This document shows positions 27,343 to 36,790 of a DNA stretch of 64,000 bases, in pieces. The notes under the pieces are model-generated. The model saw nothing but the letters and a program-made list of their open reading frames with translations. It did no database searches and was not told where the DNA came from. Source of the DNA: Bacteroides graminisolvens DSM 19988 = JCM 15093 (GTDB lineage: Bacteria; Bacteroidota; Bacteroidia; Bacteroidales; Bacteroidaceae); the NCBI RefSeq assembly GCF_000428125.1, contig NZ_ATZI01000005.1:62001-126000 (forward strand), in the 5' to 3' direction. The first letter of the stretch is position 1; each line of letters begins with the position of its first letter. The translations under genes and the position numbers were made by a program.

Positions 27343-27398
27343 CAGCTTCGAATATAGTATTTTGTTAATAGTCATTCGTAATATATAATAAAAAAACC

Positions 27399-28598
27399 AT
27401 GCCAACAATTTCAATCCGCGGTATAGAGATGCCTGCATCTCCTATCAGAAAACTCGCTCCGCTGGCAGATGCTGCCAAACAACGTGGAGTGCATGTATTT
27501 CACCTGAACATAGGTCAGCCCGATCTTCCAACTCCTCAGGCCGCGATTGATGCGATACGTAACATTGACCGCAAGGTGTTGGAATACAGTCCGAGTGCAG
27601 GTTATAGAAGCTATCGCGAAAAATTGACTCATTACTACAAGAAATTCAATATCAATCTTACTGCAGACGATATCATTGTTACCACAGGCGGATCGGAGGC
27701 TGTTCTTTTTGCTTTCCTGTCATGCTTGAATCCCGGTGATGAGATTATTGTTCCTGAGCCTGCTTATGCCAATTACATGGCGTTTGCCATCTCTGCGGGA
27801 GCCAAGATACGTACCATTGCAACCACTATTGAAGAAGGCTTTTCATTGCCTAAAGTCGAGAAGTTCGAGGAGTTGATCAATGAACGTACCAAAGGGATTT
27901 TAATTTGTAACCCCAACAATCCTACCGGTTATTTGTACACTCGTCGGGAAATGAACCAGATACGCGATTTGGTGAAGAAGTATGATTTGTTTCTATTCTC
28001 GGATGAGGTTTATCGTGAATTCATCTATACCGGTTCGCCTTATATTTCAGCTTGCCATCTGGAAGGCATTGAAAACAATGTAGTACTCATTGATTCGGTT
28101 TCCAAACGTTATTCGGAATGTGGAATCCGCATTGGTGCGTTGATTACAAAAAACAAAGAGGTGAGAGATGCCGTGATGAAGTTTTGCCAGGCACGTTTAA
28201 GTCCGCCCCTGATTGGTCAGATTGCTGCTGAGGCTTCACTTGATGCTCCCGAAGAATACTCACGCGAAACGTATGATGAGTATGTGGAACGACGTAAATG
28301 TTTGATTGACGGCTTAAACCGCATCCCCGGTGTTTATTCGCCCATCCCGATGGGGGCATTCTATACGGTGGCCAAGTTGCCGGTTGATGACTCTGATAAG
28401 TTTTGTGCTTGGTGTCTTTCTGATTTTGAGTACGAAGGACAAACCGTATTTATGGCTCCGGCATCGGGCTTTTACACCACGCCGGGTTCCGGATATAACG
28501 AGGTGCGTATTGCCTATGTGCTGAAGAAAGAGGACTTGAATCGTGCACTTTTCATTTTGCAGAAAGCGTTGGAAGTATATCCGGGTAGGGTAGAGTAA
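27399..28598 (+). CDS. Pyridoxal-phosphate aminotransferase, class I/II
   Basis: Fold-type I aminotransferase of 399 residues. Visible motifs are LNIGQPDLPTP near residue 38, TTGGSEAV (PLP phosphate site), NPNNPTGYL, FSDEVYREF and the PLP-lysine motif SVSKRYSECGIRIG. It fits aspartate/aromatic aminotransferases; the exact substrate cannot be read. It starts a tight plus-strand group: the acyltransferase begins 7 bp after its stop and the permease 1 bp after that gene. These neighbours do not reveal a pathway. Confidence 0.92.
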   Translation: MPTISIRGIEMPASPIRKLAPLADAAKQRGVHVFHLNIGQPDLPTPQAAIDAIRNIDRKVLEYSPSAGYRSYREKLTHYYKKFNINLTADDIIVTTGGSEAVLFAFLSCLNPGDEIIVPEPAYANYMAFAISAGAKIRTIATTIEEGFSLPKVEKFEELINERTKGILICNPNNPTGYLYTRREMNQIRDLVKKYDLFLFSDEVYREFIYTGSPYISACHLEGIENNVVLIDSVSKRYSECGIRIGALITKNKEVRDAVMKFCQARLSPPLIGQIAAEASLDAPEEYSRETYDEYVERRKCLIDGLNRIPGVYSPIPMGAFYTVAKLPVDDSDKFCAWCLSDFEYEGQTVFMAPASGFYTTPGSGYNEVRIAYVLKKEDLNRALFILQKALEVYPGRVE

Positions 28599-28605
28599 TC
28601 ATTTT

Positions 28606-29586
28606 ATGTACAGTTACGTTTCGTTAGCCAAGGGATTTGGAATTTTGTTGGTAATAGCCGGACACTTTACAACAGTGAAGTATGCCCCCGGTTTTTATAA
28701 TGCATTCAGAGACTGGATTTATGCTTTCCACATGCCTTTGTTCATGAGCTTGTCGGGGTTTCTGTTTGCTTATTCGCTGAAGCGTTCTTCCGGACAATTG
28801 CCTTTTTGGAGTTTTGTCCGTAAGAAGTTTACCCGACTCATGGTACCTTATTTCTTTGTGTCTGCCGTGATTGCACTCATTAAGTGGTACTTTCCCAAGG
28901 GACGAATTGTGAACTATGGATATCTCACTGATTTGCTGTACATGAATGTGGGGGGAGTAGCCGTATTTTTGTGGTTCTTATACGCCCTGTTTCTTATATT
29001 CCTCATAGCGGCGGTCTTTGTACAGTTTAAACGTGGACACATGGTTATGGGAGTAGTGGCGTTACCCCTTTTCTTCATGACTCTGCCCGATGCGTTTTTT
29101 CTGTCGTACGTCAAAGTCTATTTGCTTTATTTCTGGCTAGGCATGAGTTTGTTCATGGCTGCTGATAAAAAGGTATTGCGCCTTTCACTCAAGGAGATGT
29201 GGGTTGCACTGCTTTTATTTATACCCGTTTATGCTTGTCGCACGATGGGACACGATGGCTTTCTTCGTAATCTGGAGAACCTTTTATGTGGTACTTTGTG
29301 CAGTTACGCCGTTATTTGCTTCTGTAATTACCTCAATCGTTATACTTCTGTCATTCAAAAGAGTATCTTGCATGTGGGTAAACAGAGTGCAGCAATTTAT
29401 CTGATGCACATGGCGGGAGTTTCGCTGGTTTGCGTATGGTATGAGAAGTTGGCTGTCTTTACTCCTCTAACTTATCTGCTTGCATTGATTGTGGCTGTGA
29501 TTATGGGAGTGGGACTCTCTTTGCTGGCAAACAAATACCTTGTTTCTTCAAATAAATATGTAAATTGGCTGATGGGAGGAAATTAA
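28606..29586 (+). CDS. Membrane acyltransferase (acyltransferase_3 family)
   Basis: Integral membrane protein of 326 residues with about ten hydrophobic helices. The start carries the family motif KGFGILLVIAGHF, whose His is the conserved active-site candidate, followed by FHMPLFMSLSGFLF. Such proteins O-acylate surface sugars or membrane molecules; the acceptor here is unknown. It lies inside the aminotransferase/permease operon with 7-bp and 1-bp gaps. Confidence 0.82.
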   Translation: MYSYVSLAKGFGILLVIAGHFTTVKYAPGFYNAFRDWIYAFHMPLFMSLSGFLFAYSLKRSSGQLPFWSFVRKKFTRLMVPYFFVSAVIALIKWYFPKGRIVNYGYLTDLLYMNVGGVAVFLWFLYALFLIFLIAAVFVQFKRGHMVMGVVALPLFFMTLPDAFFLSYVKVYLLYFWLGMSLFMAADKKVLRLSLKEMWVALLLFIPVYACRTMGHDGFLRNLENLLCGTLCSYAVICFCNYLNRYTSVIQKSILHVGKQSAAIYLMHMAGVSLVCVWYEKLAVFTPLTYLLALIVAVIMGVGLSLLANKYLVSSNKYVNWLMGGN

Positions 29587-29587
29587 T

Positions 29588-30832
29588 ATGAATCTGCCTT
29601 TATTTTTGTCTAAACGAATATACAGAGATACATCGGATGGGAAACAGGTTTCCCGCCCGGCGGTTCTTATTGCCATGATTGGCATTGCCATCGGACTGGC
29701 TGTAATGATTATAGCTGTGTCTGTGGTTATCGGCTTCAAAACAGAGATACGCAACAAGGTGATAGGCTTTGGGTCGCACATACAAATCAGTAATTTTGAT
29801 GCGGTTCGTTCCTACGAAACTCGTCCCGTGTTGGTTAATGACAGCATGATGGCTGCGTTGTCTGACTATGAGGAGGTAAAACATGTGCAGCGTTACAGCA
29901 CCAAACCCGGTATGATAAAGACTGATGATGCTTTTCAGGGGATGGTGCTCAAAGGGGTAGGACCCGAATTTGATGCTTCTTTCTTTCGTGAGCATTTGCT
30001 GGAGGGTGAAATTCCCATGTTTAGTGATTCGGCTTCTTCTAATCAGGTCGTTATTTCAAAAACGTTGGCCAATAAGTTACACCTCAAGTTAGGTGATAAG
30101 ATATACACTTATTATATTCAGGATGATGTGCGAGCCAGACGCCTTACTATTAAAGGCATTTATCAAACAAACTTCTCGGAATATGATAACCTGTTTCTGC
30201 TTACGGATATCTGCATGGTGAATCGTCTCAACGGATGGGAAAAGGGGCAGGTTAGCGGTGTGGAAATAGCGGTGAAGGATTATTCCAAGCTGGAAGAAAC
30301 AACCTACCGGATTGCTGCTGATACGGATAATCAGTTGGATTATATGGGCGGGGTTTATTATGTTAGAAACATAGAGCAACTCAACCCTCAAATATTTGCC
30401 TGGCTTGGTTTGCTGGATCTCAATGTGTGGGTTATATTGATTTTGATGGTAGGTGTAGCCGGGTTTACCATGATATCCGGACTACTGATCTTAATCATTG
30501 AACGAACCAATATGATTGGAGTACTAAAAGCTTTAGGGGCCAACGACCTTACTATTCGCAAGGTATTTCTTTGGTTCTCAGTGTTTCTTATCGGTAAAGG
30601 GATGCTGTGGGGAAACCTTATCGGACTGACTTTTTATTTCATACAGATGCAGTTTGGCGTTTTCAAACTTGATCCGGAAACCTATTATGTTGACACCGTG
30701 CCTGTTTCATTTAGTTTGCTGCACTTTATCTTAATAAACGCAGGAACCTTACTGGCAGCCGTGCTGATGCTACTGGGTCCTTCATTCCTTATTACTAAGA
30801 TCAATCCGGCAACATCTATGCGTTACGAATAA
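29588..30832 (+). CDS. FtsX-like ABC transporter permease (LolC/E-type)
   Basis: Inner-membrane permease of 414 residues: one helix near 26-49, a large periplasmic region (about 50-270), and three helices at about 277-300, 325-350 and 370-400. The MacB/LolE layout is clear (ISGLLILIIERTNMIGVLKAL is the coupling-helix region, quoted here at its family position). It should move lipoproteins or another lipid-linked cargo with a separate ATPase, which is not encoded beside it. Encoded 1 bp after the acyltransferase. Confidence 0.85.
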   Translation: MNLPLFLSKRIYRDTSDGKQVSRPAVLIAMIGIAIGLAVMIIAVSVVIGFKTEIRNKVIGFGSHIQISNFDAVRSYETRPVLVNDSMMAALSDYEEVKHVQRYSTKPGMIKTDDAFQGMVLKGVGPEFDASFFREHLLEGEIPMFSDSASSNQVVISKTLANKLHLKLGDKIYTYYIQDDVRARRLTIKGIYQTNFSEYDNLFLLTDICMVNRLNGWEKGQVSGVEIAVKDYSKLEETTYRIAADTDNQLDYMGGVYYVRNIEQLNPQIFAWLGLLDLNVWVILILMVGVAGFTMISGLLILIIERTNMIGVLKALGANDLTIRKVFLWFSVFLIGKGMLWGNLIGLTFYFIQMQFGVFKLDPETYYVDTVPVSFSLLHFILINAGTLLAAVLMLLGPSFLITKINPATSMRYE

Positions 30833-30843
30833 AGAAGGTAGTT

Positions 30844-32016
30844 TTATCTTCTCATAAAGTCGCTCTTACCTCTGTAAAGTCTGTACAACTTGACCTTGAA
30901 GTTTTGCAAGGGCAGCAAAAAGTCGAACAGCGGGAGAGTCAGATAATACTTCCAGCCTTCACCTTGCTCTTTAGCCGTGCGGTTGATAATAACAGCTTGC
31001 ATGACCTCACGTATCATCCAGAGTAAAAAAGCCAAGCCGGCTACCAACCAATGGAAATTAAGTATAGCCAATAGGGTAGTACCTAAAAACAAAGCATGAA
31101 AAAGCAGTCGGCTCATTGTTTCCAGTCCGTTCACGACCTGTTGGCTACCTTTGTAATAGCTTGATGTAGCAATGTAGCTGATCTTTTCTTCTATCCAGTC
31201 CTTTCTCCACTCAACAGGCTCTAGTCTAACGGTGGCATCCAGAGCGGTTTCTACTTTGGTATTGAACCCCTTAGCAACTTGATTGATGAATAGATCATCG
31301 TCTCCACGTTGTAGGTTCAGGTGTGCCGAAAAGCCTTTTTGTTCAAAGAATAAGGATTTACGGTAAGCCATGTTGCGCCCTATTCCCATGTAAGGACTAC
31401 CGGCCAGTGCCCAACCCAGATAACGAAGCGAATGAAATAGTGCGTCAAACGCTACTAAACGGTTAAACCATCCTTTTGCATATTCATAGCCGTAATAACC
31501 TAACACTACATCGGTGCGTGGAGTGAAATTACGTGCCATTAATCGTAACCACTGATTGCTCACCGGTTTGCAGTTGGCTTCGGTAAACACCAGCCATTCG
31601 TGTTTGCTGGCTTTGATTCCCAGCGTAAGGGCCAGCTTCTTTCGGCTGATGTATCGAGAATTCTCGGGTGTGAAGCTATGGTAAAGATGGTCGTATTTTT
31701 CTTCCAGGGCCGACAGTAAATCTTCGCTCTCATCGGTAGAACCGTCATTGATTACAATGACTTCATACTGCGGATAATCTTGCTCCAGAACCGCAGGAAG
31801 GAATTTCCTCAGATTCTCGGATTCGTTTTTGGCACAGATAATGACCGACAGGGGCGGAAGCTCTTGCGTAAAGTGTAACTCTCCGCTCTTCAAGGCTTTA
31901 TTGCGTGCATGAATACGGTTGTAGAGACCGAAATAATAAAAGGACTGAATAATCAGTACCAACAAGGTTGCCGAAAGCAGAATCACCTCGACACTATTGA
32001 ATGCAAATGCTTCCAT
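30844..32016 (-). CDS. Membrane glycosyltransferase, family 2
   Basis: Protein of 390 residues from ATG 32016 (MEAFAFNSVEVILLS). An upstream in-frame start would add 44 residues and would run through the promoter, so the shorter form is chosen. An N-terminal helix precedes the GT-A domain: PLSVIICAKNES, VIVINDGSTDES, TEANCKP and the GDDDLFINQ acidic motif. Helices near 310-355 anchor the C-terminus. It is likely a processive or lipid-linked sugar transferase; donor and acceptor are unknown. It converges on the FtsX-like gene and diverges from the tlpA-like gene. Confidence 0.88.
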   Translation of the reverse strand: MEAFAFNSVEVILLSATLLVLIIQSFYYFGLYNRIHARNKALKSGELHFTQELPPLSVIICAKNESENLRKFLPAVLEQDYPQYEVIVINDGSTDESEDLLSALEEKYDHLYHSFTPENSRYISRKKLALTLGIKASKHEWLVFTEANCKPVSNQWLRLMARNFTPRTDVVLGYYGYEYAKGWFNRLVAFDALFHSLRYLGWALAGSPYMGIGRNMAYRKSLFFEQKGFSAHLNLQRGDDDLFINQVAKGFNTKVETALDATVRLEPVEWRKDWIEEKISYIATSSYYKGSQQVVNGLETMSRLLFHALFLGTTLLAILNFHWLVAGLAFLLWMIREVMQAVIINRTAKEQGEGWKYYLTLPLFDFLLPLQNFKVKLYRLYRGKSDFMRR

Positions 32017-32041
32017 TATATATGAACTGTTTTTTGTGTCG

Positions 32042-32049
32042 CAAAGGTA
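32042..32049 (-). promoter_or_regulatory. Promoter -7 element of the glycosyltransferase gene
   Basis: Minus-strand TACCTTTG matches TAnnTTTG, 26 bp before the ATG at 32016. It lies next to the direct repeats at 32076-32114. Confidence 0.6.
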
Positions 32050-32075
32050 CATGTTTTTTCCTTTTGCAGGAAATA

Positions 32076-32114
32076 AAAACATAAAGAGGTTTTCAGAAAA
32101 CATAAAGAGGTTTT
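32076..32114. repeat. Two 18-bp direct repeats between divergent genes
   Basis: AAAACATAAAGAGGTTTT occurs at 32076-32093 and again at 32097-32114, a 21-bp period (two helical turns). A related inverted piece (TTATGTTTTC) lies at 32127-32136. The position just upstream of the glycosyltransferase promoter suggests an operator; no protein can be assigned. Confidence 0.6.
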
Positions 32115-32211
32115 TAAAAAAGACAGTTATGTTTTCAAAAGACCTCATTTTAGCATAAACTGGCTATAATAATACCTAATTTGTGCTATATGGCGTTAGG
32201 TTCATTGATTG

Positions 32212-32219
32212 TATCTTTG
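32212..32219 (+). promoter_or_regulatory. Promoter -7 element of the tlpA-like gene
   Basis: TATCTTTG, 22 bp before the ATG at 32242; no good -33 element. Confidence 0.55.
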
Positions 32220-32241
32220 CACCAGTTAAAGGATAATAATA

Positions 32242-33456
32242 ATGATTCGCATGAGAAAACTGTTTTTAGCATTGCTGTTTGCCTTGCCGTTTATGGCCTC
32301 AGCACAGAATAAAAGTACATTAAAGCCCGGTAAATGGTATGCCGAGTTTGCTGCTCAAACAGCGGCTATTCCTTTTGTTTTTGAAGTAACCAATACCGCT
32401 TCGGGTACTGAGGTGACTCTCATCAATGGTAAGGAACGGGTTGAATTGAAAAAGGTTGTCTACAAGGGCGACAGCGTCTATATTTCAATTGAGGATTACG
32501 ATACGCAATTGAGCGCGCGTTTTGAGGGTGATAAGCTGAAAGGAGTTTTCAAACGTTTGTTTGCCCATGCTGATTCGGGTTTGCCGTTTGAAGCATACCC
32601 TGCTGACCGCCCCCGCTTTGATGCTGCAGGAAGCGCCACATTCTCACTTCAGGGGAAGTGGGATGTTGTTTTCCAGAGCGAACAGGGCGATAAGAAAAAC
32701 GTAGGTATCTTCAATGAAGAAGGTGGCTTGCTGACCGGTTCCATCTTAACAAATTCAGGTGATTTGCGCTTCCTCGAGGGGGTAACGGATGCAACGGGAT
32801 TTCGTCTTTCGGCGTTTGCCGGACTAAGTCCTTATCTGATAGAAGGTAAATTCCTGGATGCCGATCATTTTGAGGGATATTTTATTACCGCCAAGGGGCG
32901 TCAGTCCATTAAAGGAGTACGTAACCAGCAAGCGGCACTTTCGGACCCTTACCGTCTCACGCAACTTCGTGACGGTTATACATCTTTGAACTTCAAATTA
33001 CCTAATTTGAAGAATCAGTTGGTGTCGTTGACCGATGAAAAATATCGTGGCAAAGTAGTTGTGGTACCTATCTTGGGTAGTTGGTGTCCCAACTGTTTGG
33101 ATGAAATGTCTTTCCTTTCTCCCTGGTACAATGCAAACAAAGAGCGTGGTGTTGAAGTAGTGGGCTTGGCTTTTGAACGGAAAACTGAACCTGCTTACGT
33201 GCAGAAGGTGCTTTCCAATCTCATCAACAAGCATCAAACAACGTATGACATACTTGTAGCGGGAAAGATTGGTGATGATAAGAAAGTTCTTCCCGAAATT
33301 GACGGATTGAAAAGTTATCCCACCACCATTTTTATTGATAAGAAAGGGAATGTACGCAAAATACATACCGGCTTCAATGGTCCTGCAACCGGTTTGTTTT
33401 ATGACGAGTTCAAGTCGGAGTTCAACAAATTGGTAAACGAGTTATTGGCAGAGTAA
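32242..33456 (+). CDS. TlpA-like thioredoxin-fold protein, secreted
   Basis: Exported protein of 404 residues with signal peptide ending near MASAQ. Residues about 25-235 form a beta-rich domain of the kind found before the thioredoxin fold in Bacteroides TlpA proteins. The C-terminal domain has the redox motif WCPNC (Cys282/Cys285) and the cis-proline segment SYPTT, so it should reduce or exchange disulfides in the periplasm. It lies 122 bp upstream of a SusCD pair on the same strand with no promoter visible between them, so it may be part of that uptake system. An internal ATG (codon 4) is an alternative start. Confidence 0.85.
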   Translation: MIRMRKLFLALLFALPFMASAQNKSTLKPGKWYAEFAAQTAAIPFVFEVTNTASGTEVTLINGKERVELKKVVYKGDSVYISIEDYDTQLSARFEGDKLKGVFKRLFAHADSGLPFEAYPADRPRFDAAGSATFSLQGKWDVVFQSEQGDKKNVGIFNEEGGLLTGSILTNSGDLRFLEGVTDATGFRLSAFAGLSPYLIEGKFLDADHFEGYFITAKGRQSIKGVRNQQAALSDPYRLTQLRDGYTSLNFKLPNLKNQLVSLTDEKYRGKVVVVPILGSWCPNCLDEMSFLSPWYNANKERGVEVVGLAFERKTEPAYVQKVLSNLINKHQTTYDILVAGKIGDDKKVLPEIDGLKSYPTTIFIDKKGNVRKIHTGFNGPATGLFYDEFKSEFNKLVNELLAE

Positions 33457-33578
33457 TTCATTAACATAACCTTATTTTTTCATTTGTTCTGAATTGTGCC
33501 ACACAGGTACAACAGCCCTTCCTATACCCTGACGGATGAGGCGGGTTGCAATAGTTACAACTTAAAATTTAATCAGTC

Positions 33579-36500
33579 ATGCAGTATTTAAACTTACATA
33601 TCAAAAAGATTCTGGGTCTGGCTTTCTTCCTTTCCATAGGCTTGTTTACTATACAGGCCCAAGCACAGATCGTTATTCGTGGTGAAGTCAAAGACGTACA
33701 GCAAGTGGGCATTCCTGGTGTTAGCGTTGCATTGAAAACTTCAGCTAGTACGGCGGTAGTAACCATTAGTGATATTGATGGTAAATTTACCATTAGCAGT
33801 AATGCCACTTATCCGGCTACCATTGTTTTCAATATGGTAGGCTTCAACACACGTGAAGTAGTAGTAACACGTCCCGGTCAGCCGCTGGTTGTTACGTTGG
33901 AAGAGAACATTCGTCAACTCGACGAAGTAGTAGTTACTGCTTTGGGTATTTCTCGTGAAAAGAAATCATTAGGCTATACTACACAAGAACTCAAGAGTAA
34001 TGAACTCTCTAACACGAAGGAAACAAATTTGTTGAATAGCCTGTCGGGTAAAGTGGCCGGAGTGCGTATCACTAATTCGCAGGGTGACATGGGTTCTTCA
34101 CGCATTGTTATTCGCGGTGAGACTTCTATAGCCGGTAATAACCAGCCGCTTTTTATTGTTGATGGCATTCCGGTTGACAATTCTCAATTGAATGCCGGCG
34201 GAGCCACGCGTGATTTCCGTAATGCCATAGCCGATTTGAACTCAGAAGACATTGAATCAATCAGTGTTCTCAAGGGACCCAACGCGGCTGCTTTGTATGG
34301 GTCACGTGCTGCACACGGAGTTATCCTGATTACAACAAAAACAGGTAAAGGTCAGAAAGGCTTAGGCGTAAGCGTCAATTCGGGCATTAGTTTTGCTACG
34401 GTAGCAACTCTTCCTGATTTTCAGAATGTATTTGGACAAGGATCTAACGGTAAGTTTAGCTATGTGAATGGTAAAGGTGCCGGTGTGAATGATGGTGTGG
34501 ATGAAAGCTGGGGACCCAAAATGGATGGTCGTCTTATTCCTCAATTCTATTCAAACGGAGAAGCGGTTCCTTTTGTAGCGCATCCGGATAATGTGAGAGA
34601 CTTTTTTAAAACGGGAGTGACCTATGATAACGGAATTTCTATAGCCGGTTCGGACGGTAAATACGACTTCCGTTTGGGAGCCAACAACCAAACCCAAAAA
34701 GGTACCGTGCCCAATACGGAAATAAAGAAGAACAATTTTAGTTTGAACGCGAACTACCAACTAACAGATCGTATAAAGATAGGAGCTACTGCTAATTACA
34801 TTGTAACCGATGCTCCTAACTTGCCGGGCGGTCCTTCGGGCGGGCGTGCCGCAGGTGTTATGTTGCAGTTTCTCTGGTTTGGTCGTCAGGTAGATATCAA
34901 TGAACTGAAAAACAACCGCAATGTAAACTGGAATAACAGTTATTACAGCAATCCTTATTGGAATGCTTACTACAATACAACCAGTCAGCAGCGCAACCGT
35001 TTGATTGGTGATATTCATCTCGAAGCTCAGCTGGCAAAGGGTCTTGATTTTCGCTTCCGTTCGGGAACCGATTTTTATAACGACCGTCGCAAGTATAAAA
35101 TTAAGTACGGTACCAACGGTACGCCTTTTGGTTCGTATGCGGAAGATGGATATACAATCAGTGAAAACAATACGGAGGCTATTTTGCACTTCACTCGCAA
35201 TTTGACTAGTGATTTTAGCCTTGACGCGTTAGCCGGTTTCAATGTGCGTAACCGTACTTACGAGAACAATTATCAGAAGGCACCCCGTTTGGCTGTCCCT
35301 GATTTGTACACCTTAACCAATTCACGCGATGCATTGACCTCTTCCAACTACTATTCAAAGTTGAGAGTTTACAGTGGTTTTGCTTCTGCTCAACTGGGTT
35401 ACAAAGGTTATGCTTATGTCAATGTAACGGCACGTAATGATTGGTCGTCAACTCTGCCAAGCAGTAATCGTTCGTACTTTTATCCTTCTGTGAGTGCCAG
35501 TTTGGTTCTTTCCGAAGCTTTTCATTGGAAAAGTGATGTGCTCGACTTTCTTAAAATCCGCGGAGGATGGTCGGAAGTAGGTAGTGATGCCGATCCTTAT
35601 CAGCTGGCAACGGTCTATGACTTTCAAACTGCCTATGAAGGGAATCCCATTCAGACTTCATCTAAGAAGAAATTGAATCCAGACTTGAAACCAGAAACAA
35701 CACGTTCTACTGAATTGGGACTGGAATTGAGTCTTTGGAGAAACAGAGTTCGTTTGGACTTAGGTTATTACAACACCAACAGTTTTAACCAGATTCTGGA
35801 GATCAAAACATCTGCCGCAAGCGGATACACTTCGCAATTGCTCAATGCAGGTAAAATAAACAATAACGGTATAGAAGTACAGTTAGGTCTGGTTCCGGTT
35901 AAAACAGCTAAGTTCAGTTGGGATGTCGATCTGAATTATGCACGCAATAACAGTGAAGTGAAAGTGCTGGATTATGACGGACAGATTCAAAATTACACCA
36001 TCGGTTCTTCGGGTGGAGTAGAAGTACTGGCTTCAGTTGGACAGGCTTACGGTGCCCTATACGGTACGGCATACTTGCGTGACGATGCCGGCAACATTGT
36101 AGTTGGTGCCAATGGTTTACCAAAAGCCGATCCTCAGAAACGCGTGTTAGGACACTTCACTCCCGATTGGTTAGGAGGTATCTCCAATACGCTGACCTAC
36201 AAAAATATCAGCCTATCATTTCTTATTGATGCAAGTATAGGTGGAAAAATATTCTCAGGAACCAACCGTACGGGTAATTACACAGGCGTTCTGGCACAAA
36301 CCATGACGGGACGCGATGCTGAACACGGAGGATTGTATTATTACTATCCGGGCAATAGCACCGCAAACGGCAAACAACTGGCTAATGGCGGGGTTGCACC
36401 TAACGGAGAAACGGTTTACGAAGACGGAGTTGTCTTTAAAGGAGTTTATGCCGACGGAACCGCCAACGCAACTGTTATTAGTGCACAGGAGTACTATAAA

Positions 36501-36779
36501 GCGTCGTACAACATTAGTGAAGCTTACATCTATAGTGCTTCATTCGTGAAACTGCGTGAAATAAAGTTGGCATACAACTTCAACAAAGCGCTAATAAAGA
36601 AAATCGGTTTACAAGAGGCCACTATCTCTGCAGTAGGACGAAACTTATTCTTCCTCTACAAAGATGCACCCAATATTGATCCTGAAACAGCGTTCAATAC
36701 AGGTAATGCGCAAGGACTGGAAAGTTTGTCGCTGCCTACCACGCGTACCATCGGTTTCAATCTTAATTTCAAATTTTAA
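33579..36779 (+). CDS. SusC-like TonB-dependent outer-membrane transporter (pair 2)
   Basis: Transporter of 1066 residues with signal peptide (ending TIQAQAQ), carboxypeptidase-D-like domain (GEVKDVQQVGIPGVSVALK, about 37-110), TonB box LDEVVVTALG, plug (NSLSGKVAGVRITN, LFIVDGIPVDN, ISVLKGPNAAALYGSRA) and a barrel ending TIGFNLNFKF. It is close in layout to pair 1 (residues GISREKKSLGY after the TonB box in both). The partner SusD follows by 11 bp. No glycoside hydrolase is linked; a TlpA-like protein precedes it. Substrate unknown. Confidence 0.93.
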   Translation: MQYLNLHIKKILGLAFFLSIGLFTIQAQAQIVIRGEVKDVQQVGIPGVSVALKTSASTAVVTISDIDGKFTISSNATYPATIVFNMVGFNTREVVVTRPGQPLVVTLEENIRQLDEVVVTALGISREKKSLGYTTQELKSNELSNTKETNLLNSLSGKVAGVRITNSQGDMGSSRIVIRGETSIAGNNQPLFIVDGIPVDNSQLNAGGATRDFRNAIADLNSEDIESISVLKGPNAAALYGSRAAHGVILITTKTGKGQKGLGVSVNSGISFATVATLPDFQNVFGQGSNGKFSYVNGKGAGVNDGVDESWGPKMDGRLIPQFYSNGEAVPFVAHPDNVRDFFKTGVTYDNGISIAGSDGKYDFRLGANNQTQKGTVPNTEIKKNNFSLNANYQLTDRIKIGATANYIVTDAPNLPGGPSGGRAAGVMLQFLWFGRQVDINELKNNRNVNWNNSYYSNPYWNAYYNTTSQQRNRLIGDIHLEAQLAKGLDFRFRSGTDFYNDRRKYKIKYGTNGTPFGSYAEDGYTISENNTEAILHFTRNLTSDFSLDALAGFNVRNRTYENNYQKAPRLAVPDLYTLTNSRDALTSSNYYSKLRVYSGFASAQLGYKGYAYVNVTARNDWSSTLPSSNRSYFYPSVSASLVLSEAFHWKSDVLDFLKIRGGWSEVGSDADPYQLATVYDFQTAYEGNPIQTSSKKKLNPDLKPETTRSTELGLELSLWRNRVRLDLGYYNTNSFNQILEIKTSAASGYTSQLLNAGKINNNGIEVQLGLVPVKTAKFSWDVDLNYARNNSEVKVLDYDGQIQNYTIGSSGGVEVLASVGQAYGALYGTAYLRDDAGNIVVGANGLPKADPQKRVLGHFTPDWLGGISNTLTYKNISLSFLIDASIGGKIFSGTNRTGNYTGVLAQTMTGRDAEHGGLYYYYPGNSTANGKQLANGGVAPNGETVYEDGVVFKGVYADGTANATVISAQEYYKASYNISEAYIYSASFVKLREIKLAYNFNKALIKKIGLQEATISAVGRNLFFLYKDAPNIDPETAFNTGNAQGLESLSLPTTRTIGFNLNFKF

Positions 36780-36790
36780 AACGTACACTC

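Noticed and set aside
32017-32148. Upstream start for the glycosyltransferase
   Set aside because: It spans the promoter and direct repeats and adds residues without family similarity.
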